From Chondrilla cf. caribensis (lineage: Eukaryota > Porifera > Demospongiae > Chondrillida > Chondrillidae), in NCBI GenBank assembly GCA_964020155.1, contig OZ026554.1, forward strand, positions 3,915,327-3,979,326: a DNA stretch of 64,000 nt, given 5' to 3'. Below the pieces are notes generated by a model that ran no database searches, was not told where the DNA came from, and saw only the letters and a list, made by a program, of their open reading frames with translations. Position numbers and translations under genes: made by a program. Within the stretch, counting starts at the first letter, position 1, and each line of letters starts with the position of its first letter. Shown in pieces: positions 11,501 to 24,068 of this stretch.

Positions 11501-12135
11501 CATGTCGATTGCATCAGTATAATATTATATATATGAATTTGTGCCAGGCTGGCATACAAGACATTTGCTTATTATTGGGCTTAATTTCATGGCTAGTATA
11601 TTATATATAATATAATTATAATGTTATAGTTAGGACAGTGCAGTAGGTGATATTATAATATATAGCCTCATAATGCTCTGTATTGGTCCAGTAATATTCT
11701 GATGTATATATTTATAGGTAAACAGTTGAAGGTGGTTTTATTATAATAATAGTGTAATTAGAAATGGCACCATGTAATCAGACATCCTAGACCATCCCAC
11801 TGAGCACCTCGGAGCAAGCAAAGGAGGGGCAAACATTTGGCAGATTATAGTGAGTTCAAGGGATTGACAAATTCATTTCATTGATGCTCATAACCAATTT
11901 CTAACACAAAATTGTATGCAGTTATTTCTAGAACATTACGGATGACATACAAAACTGTATGGAGTTAGTTTGATTACATTGCTATCAAATCATAATATGC
12001 AGCAAGTCCTACAACATTACTATCATACACTTGTGTATGCAGTTAGCTCTACAACATTACTATCATACACTTGTGTATGCAGTTAGCTCTACAACATTAC
12101 TATCACACACTATGAGGTGCAATTGTGCACACCAT
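11501..12135. other. 3' flank of receptor copy 1
   Basis: From about 11762 the sequence matches the region 3' of copy 2 (about 37938-38276), including ACCTCGGAGCAAGCAAAGGA. This is 3' UTR and downstream sequence carried along by the gene duplication. Tandem units containing CTACAACATTACTATCATAC lie just past the stop codon. No gene is seen. Confidence 0.65.
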
Positions 12136-12973
12136 CTACTGCTGTACGTGTGCGCTTGCACTGCTGACCACATCATCTCTCTCATGAAGGGTAAAGGAGA
12201 TAGTGGACACCTTACGTCCTTCCTCAGTGGTATCAAAGGAGACGGTGGGCACCTCACGTCTCTCTTCACCAGGATCAAAGGTGAGAACAGCCTCCTGTAC
12301 CTCGTCATTATCAGCTGGTGGGAGATCCAAATTTAGTAACAAACAGCTGCAATGACATCATCACACCAATACACCACGAATAGAGAATACTATCCTATTA
12401 TAGCTATTTCCTGTGAATTCTCTAACCAACATTTGTAGTATGTTGACAGTAATTACAGCATGAAGTAATCTACACTACTACAACATGTCATAGATCCTAC
12501 TACGTACACACACATTATAATTACATCAGACTGTTATACATACATATGCTGTAGATACATAATGTGAATGCTAAATTCCACATCATATAATGGTCCTACA
12601 TACAATATGTGCGCAGACATACACAGATGAACACATACTTATTATGCATTATTTCTCAAACTGACCTTCGGATGCGAGAGAATCCTTGTACGACATGGAT
12701 ACAGTTGCCAACTTGGATGCTGCAGTAGTTGAACATGTTATGCAGATAACACACAGAATACTCCCGTGTAGGGGAGAAAGTACGCATCACAGTGAGGGTG
12801 GAATGGAACACATTGATGAGATAATAGTGAAATCCTGGCATTTATGAAGCAAATTAAACATAATAATACATGTAATAGTAATATTGTATTCATAACCTCA
12901 CAGGCAACGAAGCATGAAATGTGGTGGGATGTAGTTGCTTACTTCTCTCACTGAAAGTAGCCCTTGTTGTTGT
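12136..12973 (-). CDS. Copy 1 exons 53-55: cytoplasmic tail
   Basis: 12943-12973 (TTTRATFSER), 12666-12719 (SKLATVSMSYKDSL) and 12136-12314. The last exon is an approximate threefold repeat of a 13-14-residue unit: AVLTFDPGEERR, EVPTVSFDTTEEGR and KVSTISFTLHERDD, followed by VVSSASAHVQQ and stop. The units are rich in Ser, Thr and acidic residues after a basic residue, suggestive of phosphorylation by basophilic or acidophilic kinases, but this is inference. No PDZ-binding end is evident. Confidence 0.82.
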
Positions 12974-14631
12974 CTATAATAGACACAAAAACAATGTCAA
13001 CAATGTGATAGAACAAACAATAAATTGATAAGCATGTTCAGCTTATAACATGTTTTGCATTTGCTCATGTACAAATGATACATTTCACTAAGTGTAGGTG
13101 TGTTCTGATGTAATGGTGTATATGTGCACTGTGTATGAGCCATACCGGTGTGCCTGGAGATAGGACTTCCATGGACTCCGTTGGTGGAATCCTCGACAGT
13201 GCTGACCTCCTTGCCGTCAGGTAGGGCCTGATCCTCTTGCAACGTGTGAACAGAGCAGAGACTTTAGGACGCACTTTGTCATGTCTCAGGACATAGAACA
13301 CAAAAATGGCAGCACCCTGGAATGTTGGCCGATTGGCAGTTATACATAGGTGAAATGTATATACACAGTTAGGTATATCCGTATATGTTACATCACCTTT
13401 AGCAAGGATACACAGGGAATGGATCCAATATGGGGCACTTCAGGCTCCTACAAAGGATCCATTCCCTGTATCCCTGTCAGTCCTTTGATGTTGCAACCAA
13501 TCGTGAACCATGTATATATGTACACATTAATACACGTATACAAACCACACACGCACGTGCACACACACATATACAAATACTCATACAAAGGCGTATGTAC
13601 ATATTCATACACACCTGAAGTGAATTCAAAATCACAAAGACAAAGGCAAAGATCAGGGATCCTTCGTTCACAGCCAACAGTCCTACCAACCAGGTGAACC
13701 CCAGTAGAGGCAAAATGAACACAAAAGCCTTCATAAGCTTCCTGGAGGGAGAGGAGAGCTAGCAGTCACTCACAGGTCATACTAGCAGAAGGTACAAAGT
13801 ATTCAACTCACTTGACGAGATCCTTAGCCTTGGTGTCATCGTTCTGTACGTGGTATTCCCCACCTACACCTCTGTAGAACTTGTACAAGCTTCTCATTAT
13901 GAAAACAGTCAAAATAGCATTCACCTGTTGATGTGAGGAGTGGCATAACGTATAGTACATGGTTCATAGGTGGTGGAATCGGGGGGGACAGGGGAGGGCA
14001 TTACCCCCCTACTTTTTAAGGAGACATGTAACGTTACATAGGACACAGGAATCTATTACACATATTATATACATACACATATACACATATTAATATAATT
14101 TTGAGTGAGCCTTGGTGTTATGAACATATGCATAGCATTTACTGAACACTGAAGTGAAGGAGTGGCTAGTATATGCTAATTTGGTGACTTAGTGTTCTGT
14201 ACTGCATGTGCACTGGATTGCCCCCCCCCCCCCCCCCTAAGATTTTTATGTCCCACTGCCACTGTGGTCATATTTATACACCACGAAGTACATGCATGAA
14301 CAGTGAACTCAACACCACTCACCAGGAGCACAAGGCACATTGGTACTATAAAGGCCGCAATGGTGCCCTTGTCCCAGGACAACCAGCATCTTTAGAAGTG
14401 AAATTCAAACACTGAAATCAAGCAGTATGGTGGTGTGGTCAGAAAGTGCCTTGTGTGGCAACTTACGCCACTGTTTGTCCATGGGATGAGATGATGTAGT
14501 AGTCATGACGAATGGCAACAGAGATGATAACAATGGGAAGAGGTGTGCCTGAAGAGATGGGAATGAGAATGGAAATGGAAATAGAGTTTGATACGAGCCC
14601 ACATACACACACACACACATACACACACACA

Positions 14632-14686
<55 letters not shown>

Positions 14687-17600
14687 CCCATCCCAAAGGC
14701 AAGTACAGAAAGACCCACTTTCTGGAATTGGCAAAGAAGACGCGCACAAGTAGATTGTACATGACGACAGCCTCACACAAAGTCCAGAAGAATGTAGCCA
14801 GAAAGAAGTAGTGGAGAAGGCAAGCAATGATCACACAGAGTACCTAATATTAAGTCGAAACAAAGTATTGAAATTACATGCCTATATTCCTAGCTACTAT
14901 CTAAAGTACATCATATTTATTTGGTATTGTGACAGACATCAACCAGTGTTGTAGTGCTGATCAGATGAATATCAGAACATCAGTGCTGTTAAAGCAAAAA
15001 TGTCGGAGTCACAATTGGCTGTGTACATGTATAGTACGTACATACATACAGAAACTGGGAATTTGCAGCAAACAACAACCATGTGATAAAAAAGGGGCAA
15101 TGTCAGATCAGTGCTATCATCATTATTGAACATTAGCTGATTATTATTAAAGGTCATCATTGAATTTCCTCATTGGTGCACCACTAGTGTCAAACTGCCA
15201 CTTCAACGTACTTAGAATGACTACATGCATGTGTACAAAAGGGATTCCTAGGATAGAAGGGACCATCAGAAACTACTGTACACGATATTTACAATAAACC
15301 CTGTACTAAGTGCACATTGTATTAGCAGTGTTTGATGCTGGAACAGTTGTTGCAAGTATGCAGGCTTGTTCAACTCACTGGTACATCCTTAGCAGTTTGA
15401 GCACCAACCATGAAAACCAGCAGCCCACAGGCCAGGGCAATGCAGAGGTTCAAGTGAACGAATTGGTTCAGTTTCGTGAAAAGTTCCTTTCTGTAGAGAC
15501 ACATGTAATATGTGTATGTATGTATGTGTACATGTGTAAATACATGATGGTTGAAGTAGGTAAGATAACAGACCTCAGTGAGATTAGGAATATGATTGTG
15601 GCCAGTAAGCACAGAAGCGAGATGATACATCCAATGTAGGAGATCACTTGTAGCGATTTGTAGACTGAACTCCCTGGAGGGAGACTAGCAGGCTGGTAGG
15701 GAGAAAATACAGGACTTTGTGAGTTCACAGTATACCATGAAACACCATCTTCCATCCATCTATCCATACATACATACATACATTTCTACATACATACATG
15801 CATGCATGTGCATACACACATACATACACACATCCATCCATCCATCCATACATACATGTATACATCCATCTATCCTTCCATCCATCCATCCATACATACA
15901 TACATACATAAATACATACATATGTACATACCTACATCAACGATAATAACTCAACTATTCCAATATTGTTGTCCACTGCAGAGTGTACTAATGGTAGGAC
16001 TCACCGATACTAGGATGGCAAAGTTGGTCAAATGCGATGTTCGGCAGACTACAGTGCCGGGAGCTCCGGGAACAGTTGAATTGTTGACTCCTTCAGTGGA
16101 CCATCCACCACTGCATCACATAGAGAGTGCACAGTGCATATTCCAACATACTATGCATATAGCATGGTTAGCAAGGACATCAAGGGAAGTGTGTTCACAT
16201 GGCAGATGTGAACACACTTCTTGATTGGGTTCATTAACCTTCCAGTGAGAATGTATAATTATTATTCTGTGGTTGTAAACATGCTACATACAGTAATAGG
16301 TGTAGACTAAGTTTGCAATGGCAGGATGGAGTGATAATTGATTACCTTCGACTTCAATTATCACTTTATCATTGCTGTAGCACACCTAAGTGCATACATG
16401 CACTGTATCATAGGCGGCGGAACAGGGGGGGCCAAGGGGGCCATGGCCCCCCCACTTATCACAAAGTCGGGGCCAAGAATGTCTATGTAGAGTATTGCAT
16501 GCATGGACACAAGTGCAATATTAATCATATTCAGCACCAAGGCCCCCCCACTTGCCAAACCATTCCTCCGCCTATGTGTATGATTCAGTGCTATGCATAC
16601 TGTGTGCATACTGTGTGACTGCCACTCGTACAATAAACCATAGATACTCTATGAATAAACTTAAAGTGTATATAGTCAATTGTAGATACTGTACAACTGT
16701 ATGTACTGTATATACAGCATCTGTGGAATACTTTTTGTACTCTATACTGTACACTTGTATATGTAAATTAAATTAGCTTTGATCCATCCCTCCTCAAGTT
16801 GGACGTAACACATTGGCGCAAATGTATTACATGTATGTACATTTACATGCATGTACACATATGTACCTCATGTCGCTGTCCTCAGATGGACTGTATTCCC
16901 AGAACACACAAATGGGATCACCGGTGATGTCCTAAATAAGGAATGTATGGATATTCATGCACATACAGGTGTATCTTTTGTATACATACAGTATGTATGC
17001 CCATAATGCTCATGTACATAGGGCATATAATATATGTATAATACATATACCATAATATGTGTATATAGGTACAGACTTGCACTTGTGTGTTTACAGTATG
17101 TTCTACAAACCACAGGAAGTGAGTGGATGGTACATGCACTCACCGTGAAAGTGAGGTCAACAAGTGACTGGTTTTCAAATGACCTCTGACCTCTCCCAAC
17201 CTGGATTGAGATGATGTTACTCAGATTTGTGCTGGTGTCAAGGGCCCTGCAAACAGAGAAGTGGCAGTTATAGAGAAGCAAGTAGAAAGATGACAGATAG
17301 AAGAGAAATGAAACATCTCGAGGAGAGAATGAAGTTAGAGCATGTTGGTAAAATGACACTGGATGGAGGGAATATGAACTACGTATGTACCATTCATCAA
17401 ATATCCACTTATAACATGTTACAACAACAGGAAGTACATCAATCACTGTCAGAGCACATCCACTCAGTGTGCATACTGTATGTACATTATTGTACACCTA
17501 CTGCATGTGGTATTGGTGTGGTAACCAAGCACTCAGTGTATGTGTGGGGCACTTAGAGGATGTACGCACATCTGGTTTGACAGTCTTCTTGGCAAGTACT

Positions 17601-19308
17601 CACTCAGCCTGTCAACGAACACAACAACCACTGCTGTATCTGTGGGGGACAAAGAAGACTGAGATCACTACTAGAGCTGATCAATGAGTAGAACACAAGG
17701 GGGAGCTACTTTCAACAGTCACACACAATACACAGCAAAGTAGTAAAATTTGGTATATTTGCTCAATATGCTACTAGAATTGCTGATGTTGGAATCACAT
17801 CTACAATCCTTGGTGGTTGCACTGCCACTGTATACTACCAGTGTTAATGTACAGCCAATGGGTGTACAATATATATACCTTCTTCTTCTGATATTACAGC
17901 ACCAGGGATGGACACTGAAGATTGAGAATTATCCCCTCTAGTTATAGTTACATTTTCAGCAGATCCAGGGGACACCACTCGAGCATCCACAACTGTGTGA
18001 AGACAAGGAACCAAGGTACAGTAGTGACCGGTACTCAGTGCAGTATATGTAATCCGCTGCTGTGCACTAGACTGTGGTCATAGATTACATGGAACAGAAA
18101 AGACATGAAACCATACTCATGTATTGCAGGTAGAAGTCAAGTATAACTCAGGGATCAATATAGAGTATATATATATCTGGTAATTAATGTTTGTTCTCAT
18201 TTTTCAATCCCTAATAATTCTGGTACATTCACCATATATGTGGCCTCTCTTCACTGGAGAACCATTATTGTTACACTGGAGAACTACTGTATGTAGATTG
18301 GTTCTCTACACTAGACAGCTGCTGTGTGCATATCTCTTCACTACGCTAGAACTAACTACTGTGTATATTGGTCACCTAAATTGTCCAGACGGACCATCTG
18401 TGGAGAACCAGAGGTGCCTGCATTGGTGGCATAGCTGAAGGACAGTCTTTCCGTTGCATTGAGCAGATCCGTCCCCACATTGGAGGTCTCCTGCATGGCA
18501 TGATGGGCACATGTGAATACAGTTCAACCTTCTGAAGGGCACACCAAATCTGTACTTCTTACTAGAAATACATACATGTCGTTAATAGTAGTACACACAA
18601 TGTACATGAGACAAGACCAAGTAAAGACTATAGACTAACTAGGAGTATGTGCTAACCAGGATAGTTACTAAGCGACAAGACTCCATGTGCTTTTAACATA
18701 AAATGCTGAATTCTGTCTTTCGATAAGGATAACAACACTCCTTACTTTTGTAATTGTGTTCCATGTGTCTGTGTTCTGTTCATTGAGAATATTGCTGGTC
18801 ACACCAAAGAGATTCTATGTGAAAGACAAAGAACCCTATCTGAATAGTAAAAGCACATCACCATTCAAGTAAGATTTGACTAAACTCACACAACACAAGA
18901 CCACAATCCCAAATTGTCCTGAATGTAAAAAAATGTGTACTATATGTGCATTGTCAAATATTCCCTTGAAATAAATTCTCAAAAACTACAAATAATCACA
19001 CCAGACCAATGCTTCTGCATGATCACATCTTCCACTAATGCCCATCTCGGAGTGGGGTTGATGTAGGTACATACATAGAGCCAGTGTGATTGTGCGAATG
19101 TGTGATATAGTTTCTCTTTGTACACACAGTGTGTAGTAGCATTGAGCTCACCGTTGCATTGAAATTTCCTGAAGATAGCAAGGTGGTGGTCTCAGTCAAC
19201 CTACATGAACAAGAGAGCAATGACATGCATGTACACCCACCCACACACTCTCATACATACACACATGCACACACATGCACACACACACACACAACACACC
19301 CTCACTTG

Positions 19309-19373
<65 letters not shown>

Positions 19374-20138
19374 CACACACACACACACACAACACACACC
19401 CTCACACACCCTCACTTGCCCACACTCAACACACGCACACACACACAACTGTACACACGTTGCAAATGAATTGAGATAACCAATAGTACTGCTGAGGTCT
19501 CTGGGCAACAAAGTCTCTTTTTGATTCCCAGTTGTGTTGAGCAGACTTTCTGAAACAGTATCAAGTGTCTGTATGGTCTTAATGTTGCTGAGTTGTAGGA
19601 CACCTCCTTCCCGTACTATGGCAGAATTGGCGATGGCAGACAGAGCCCTATCGATCTGGACATTGAACAAATAGCCAAGTGAACATAAGTTGCAGCAATG
19701 GATGACAGACTTTATATTTATCAGTATCACTACATACTACAGTATGTGTTTAGCAACATGTGTTTCCCGTATAAAGCAATAAGAGGACCCTGGGCTCTTA
19801 TTACTCACTAGAATTCCAGCTTCTCTCACAGCAACTGACTGACACTGGCTCACATCAGGCTCCATCCACTGACCTGTGCTATCACAGAATCTTCTAGCTT
19901 GTCCTGTGATGCCACACACACAATTGAAAGGTGAAAGGTCACACTGTGATATCATGTGACAAACACACGACTCACCAATGATGTTGGTCATTTCTGTTGA
20001 ACACATGGCAACAGCTTCGTAGCAACCACCAACTTGGTACCAGTCTATGTTTGGAGATGTTGTGGACTCTACTGGACATGTAACCCCAGCTTCAGCTATT
20101 ATTAACAAGATAAAATAAATATAAAGTGAACGCATACA

Positions 20139-20203
<65 letters not shown>

Positions 20204-23200
20204 AGGACATCCTCTCATTTGCCGCAGTTGGGAGGTGTCGAACACATGAGGGTCAGGATCCTGCAGTAGCAAAGACAACAAAGAGGATGCAGACCATGCT
20301 ACACAAGGTCAAATCCATGCTAATGGTAAACCACTGTTCAAAGTGTACATACACTACAAAACAAACATACAATGTATAAAGTTCTTTAAGCATTAATTTT
20401 ATATTGTGTACTGAATCTATTATGTACATACACTGTGATACCTGCTGTTTGTGAAAGAACAAGTGTCATGCATGGCCATAACCCACACATGCACAGTACA
20501 GCACACAGACAATCCTCACAACATGATCCGGTAGTCCATCTCCATCTGTGTCAAGGGAGCACTTCAAAGGTCCACTGTCACTTGATACGTTAACAAAAGG
20601 GAATAAACACTGCAAAGGGATATAGTGCATAGGTACAAATAATACAAATGTGTACATGAATGTGAACACACAAAATTAAATATACTACGCAGTATATGTA
20701 TATACACACATTGTGTACACACATACACAAAGTATGTACAATATTATAGATTCATTTAACACATCCATACACACAATATACGTATATCTGTGAATGTGTA
20801 CATGTACAGTACCTGACATCCTGTGTCATCACAAAGACATGGAGAAAGAGAGGTCCCTTTACAAATATTGGTCAAAGATGTGGAGTTGGCAATGTTGTTA
20901 GGATCTTGACATAAACATTTGTCTGTTGTGAATAACAGAGTATGTTATGTAGAAAGTGATGCATGTCAGGTTCATTAATGTTTTCGATGAAAATATGACA
21001 AAAGCACACATGTGTACATGTAAACGCAATACTGTACATAGCATTTTCAAGTGTAGTACACAGCACATTCAAACACAATACACAGGACATCCAAACACAG
21101 TACACAGCACATTCCAACACACTGGCTGGTCTGAATCCATAGATAACTGGCTCTTGCAAGAACTCAAAGTCTCTTTTCTTCCTTGAAGTACTGTACCGGT
21201 TGATGACACTGTCAACAGCATCTTCAGGTAGCTCAAGAGAACAAGTTACTATAGTTTCTCCCTTTTCTTGCCCAGGTGCATACATGGATATAGTAATGCT
21301 GGATATGTTGTATTCAAGGAAGTACTTCACAGTCACCTGATGATGAACAGAGAGAAGCAAACAAATACACACACTGTCAGTTGTGTTTGCAATGTACTGT
21401 TGGTCATTCAATCACATACTCTCATTGTGGTATACCCAGTAAAGTGTACCCTTTGATCTGCCATCATTTCCATATATATAATATGACTCAGAGTACTTTT
21501 GTGTATGTGATAATGATTTGGAAAATCTACCATACACATTAATCTGCCACATTTTTTTGGCCTCTGCACACATTGTGGTGGGTTAACGAGAATTCACTGT
21601 AATTACCGTATGTCTAGGGTGTACCTCAGTGGAACATACCTGATCCTTGAAGGCGGACTCGTTGGCACGAATCTCGTTCTCCTCAGCACGTACAGACAAC
21701 ACCACCACCACTACTGACAACTCTGCAGACTCCTTGAACGTGCACCCACTCACATCCACAGGCTGCCAATGACCCTTGTTACTACATTTGCGAGTAACAA
21801 AGGTATTCTCATTGAAGGAGGAGTGAAGGAGGTTACAAGGTCGTCTGTCGCTGATCCCCTGGAGTGTGCTGGACCACAGTATGCCCTCACTCAGCTCCTC
21901 TGAACAACAGCCCTCACATGTGTCCTAATGTACAGCAGTGTAGGAACAAATATATGGGATTAATCATTGTATGCATGTGAAATAAGTACCTCATGTAATG
22001 GATTTAATATACGTACATTCCATTACTGTTTAAATAGGAATAAATGCTACAATTTATAGTATTTAATATACATAGTGTATATTAAAATTGCAGCCTTAAA
22101 ATGTCAAATTGACTGCTATTTCTGGATATAACATACCGTACCAAGCATGACTTACTATTGAGTTGGGGATGCCATCCCCATCTGTGTCCAACAGACACTG
22201 TTCCAGACCATCACTATCAGTACCATTTGCTGTGTACACACCAGAACACTAGGAAAAGGGTATACATAGGGTATATGTATGGGAACAGGGAGCAAAGCTA
22301 CATACTGTGCACTGTACTGGTAGTCCGGTATAGTGATGGAGTAGATGTAGGATGCATGGTAATGAGTAACTCAGTTTTGTGTGTACAGCTCCACTAACAC
22401 TGGTACTCCACAATATACCAGAAGGTGCTACATAAGCTATTGGTTATTTTAGCTCACACTTGAACATGTTTGAACATGTTATGTAAGTAAAAATGCTCGC
22501 ACACATGCACAAACACATACTTTAAACATATATTAACAGACGTACTGAAATATCAACATAGTGCATGTATGTAAACATGAATATAAATAATTATACAAAA
22601 TGTACAAACACAACCTCGATCAAATGTATATACTTGTCTGCAGTTCAAACAATCCAGGGTAGACACACAGATGCATACATACATGTACATACTTACATAT
22701 CCCTCCACAAACACACATGCATATATACATGTATTACATAACCCCCACACACATACATACATGTGTACTGTATGTATTACATAACCCCACACACATGTAC
22801 ACGTACATTACAGGCCTGCAGTTGGTAAGATCCAGGGTCACACCTACAAGGAGACCTGACATAGCTCGGTCCTCTGCAGCCAAAGAGTCTAGGGTTACCT
22901 GGAGTGAACTGGGGTTGGATGTCGTGATAGAATATTGGACAGGAACAAGAATCTACATGTGTACAAAATAGTATGTGTAGAGTGTAGCACTAAAAGAGAG
23001 AATACGAATATGCAACATGCACTAACTGGATGGTATCATGATGGGTGATCCAATGAGATTAGGTTGGCTCCTGTATCCTCCGGGCGTAAACCCACTGCTA
23101 GTGTTAGCAGCAAGACTAGCAAACACCGACACCGATGGTATTGTCACTAACTCCACTGCTAAGGCAAACTCGACCAGGTTGTATCCAAGATGTCTAATTT

Positions 23201-24023
23201 CAACAATCTGGCTTGATAGACTATTTCCCAGGATTTGATATATGCGGTCATTAATCTATACAGGATAATGTACATGAATAATAAAACAAGTAAATACATA
23301 ATGCCATGTACTGTAATGTATGGTATGCTGTTTATATAATGTTACAAAACAGTACAGGCTGGTGCATGTATATTTTACATACAAATGTATACAGTATGCT
23401 TACAAGCACACACTGTAGCACAACAGAAGAAATAAGTGTTCAGGGTACTTGGGCCTACATGCTGGTGGCATTGTTCACACAGAAAGTAACTTGAAAGAGA
23501 CATAACTTGAAATGTATTATACAGCCATACTATTATTGCAATTTATAGCTAGGTGTAGTTAGCTGGATTAGTAATGTACTATACATATCATACATACAAT
23601 CAATCATATAGATGTAAGTACATATATGTATATATATTTATGCAAGAATGGAACGGTACACACATAAACATGGACACACTTGTACACACACACATACACA
23701 GCATGTGTTTCATGCATTTATACTATTGCAGATGTACTGTTCACAACTTACATCACCCTTTATCCTCTGTTGGTCAGTTTCAATCTCACTAGCAGAACCA
23801 ATCAATACATAAGTCACCAGAGCTATGGAGGTGTTAGCATTGTTCTCGAAGTAGCACCCAAGGTGCCCATCAAAGGTGAGGTCAGACACACATGTCCACT
23901 CCATGGTGCCCCTCACACTGGGGTGGATGGTGGAGCAGGGCAAGGAAACACTAGTGTCTAGTGGAGTTGCTGGAAGGAATATCTGTGGCAGGCAACCTTC
24001 CAAAGTTCGAAAGAATAATAGTA

Positions 24024-24068
<45 letters not shown>

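Noticed and set aside
12656..12841. Extra tail exon around 12750-12850 (minus strand)
   Set aside because: Including it breaks the phase between exons 53 and 54, which join perfectly without it.
15740..15935. CRISPR-like or direct-repeat array
   Set aside because: Units are CATA/CATC tetranucleotides without spacers; simple repeat in a eukaryotic intron.
18376..18530. In-frame stop (TGA) in copy 1 where copy 2 reads CPSEDWTVSTC
   Set aside because: Using the CATGCAG acceptor at 18491 the exon starts ETSNVGTDLL in phase 0 in both copies, so the stop is intronic and does not indicate a pseudogene.
18960..19050. Candidate exon MGISGRCDHAEALV between exons 36 and 37
   Set aside because: It has AG and GT at its ends in both copies but its length breaks the phase of an otherwise consistent chain; conservation here is no greater than in other introns of the duplicate.
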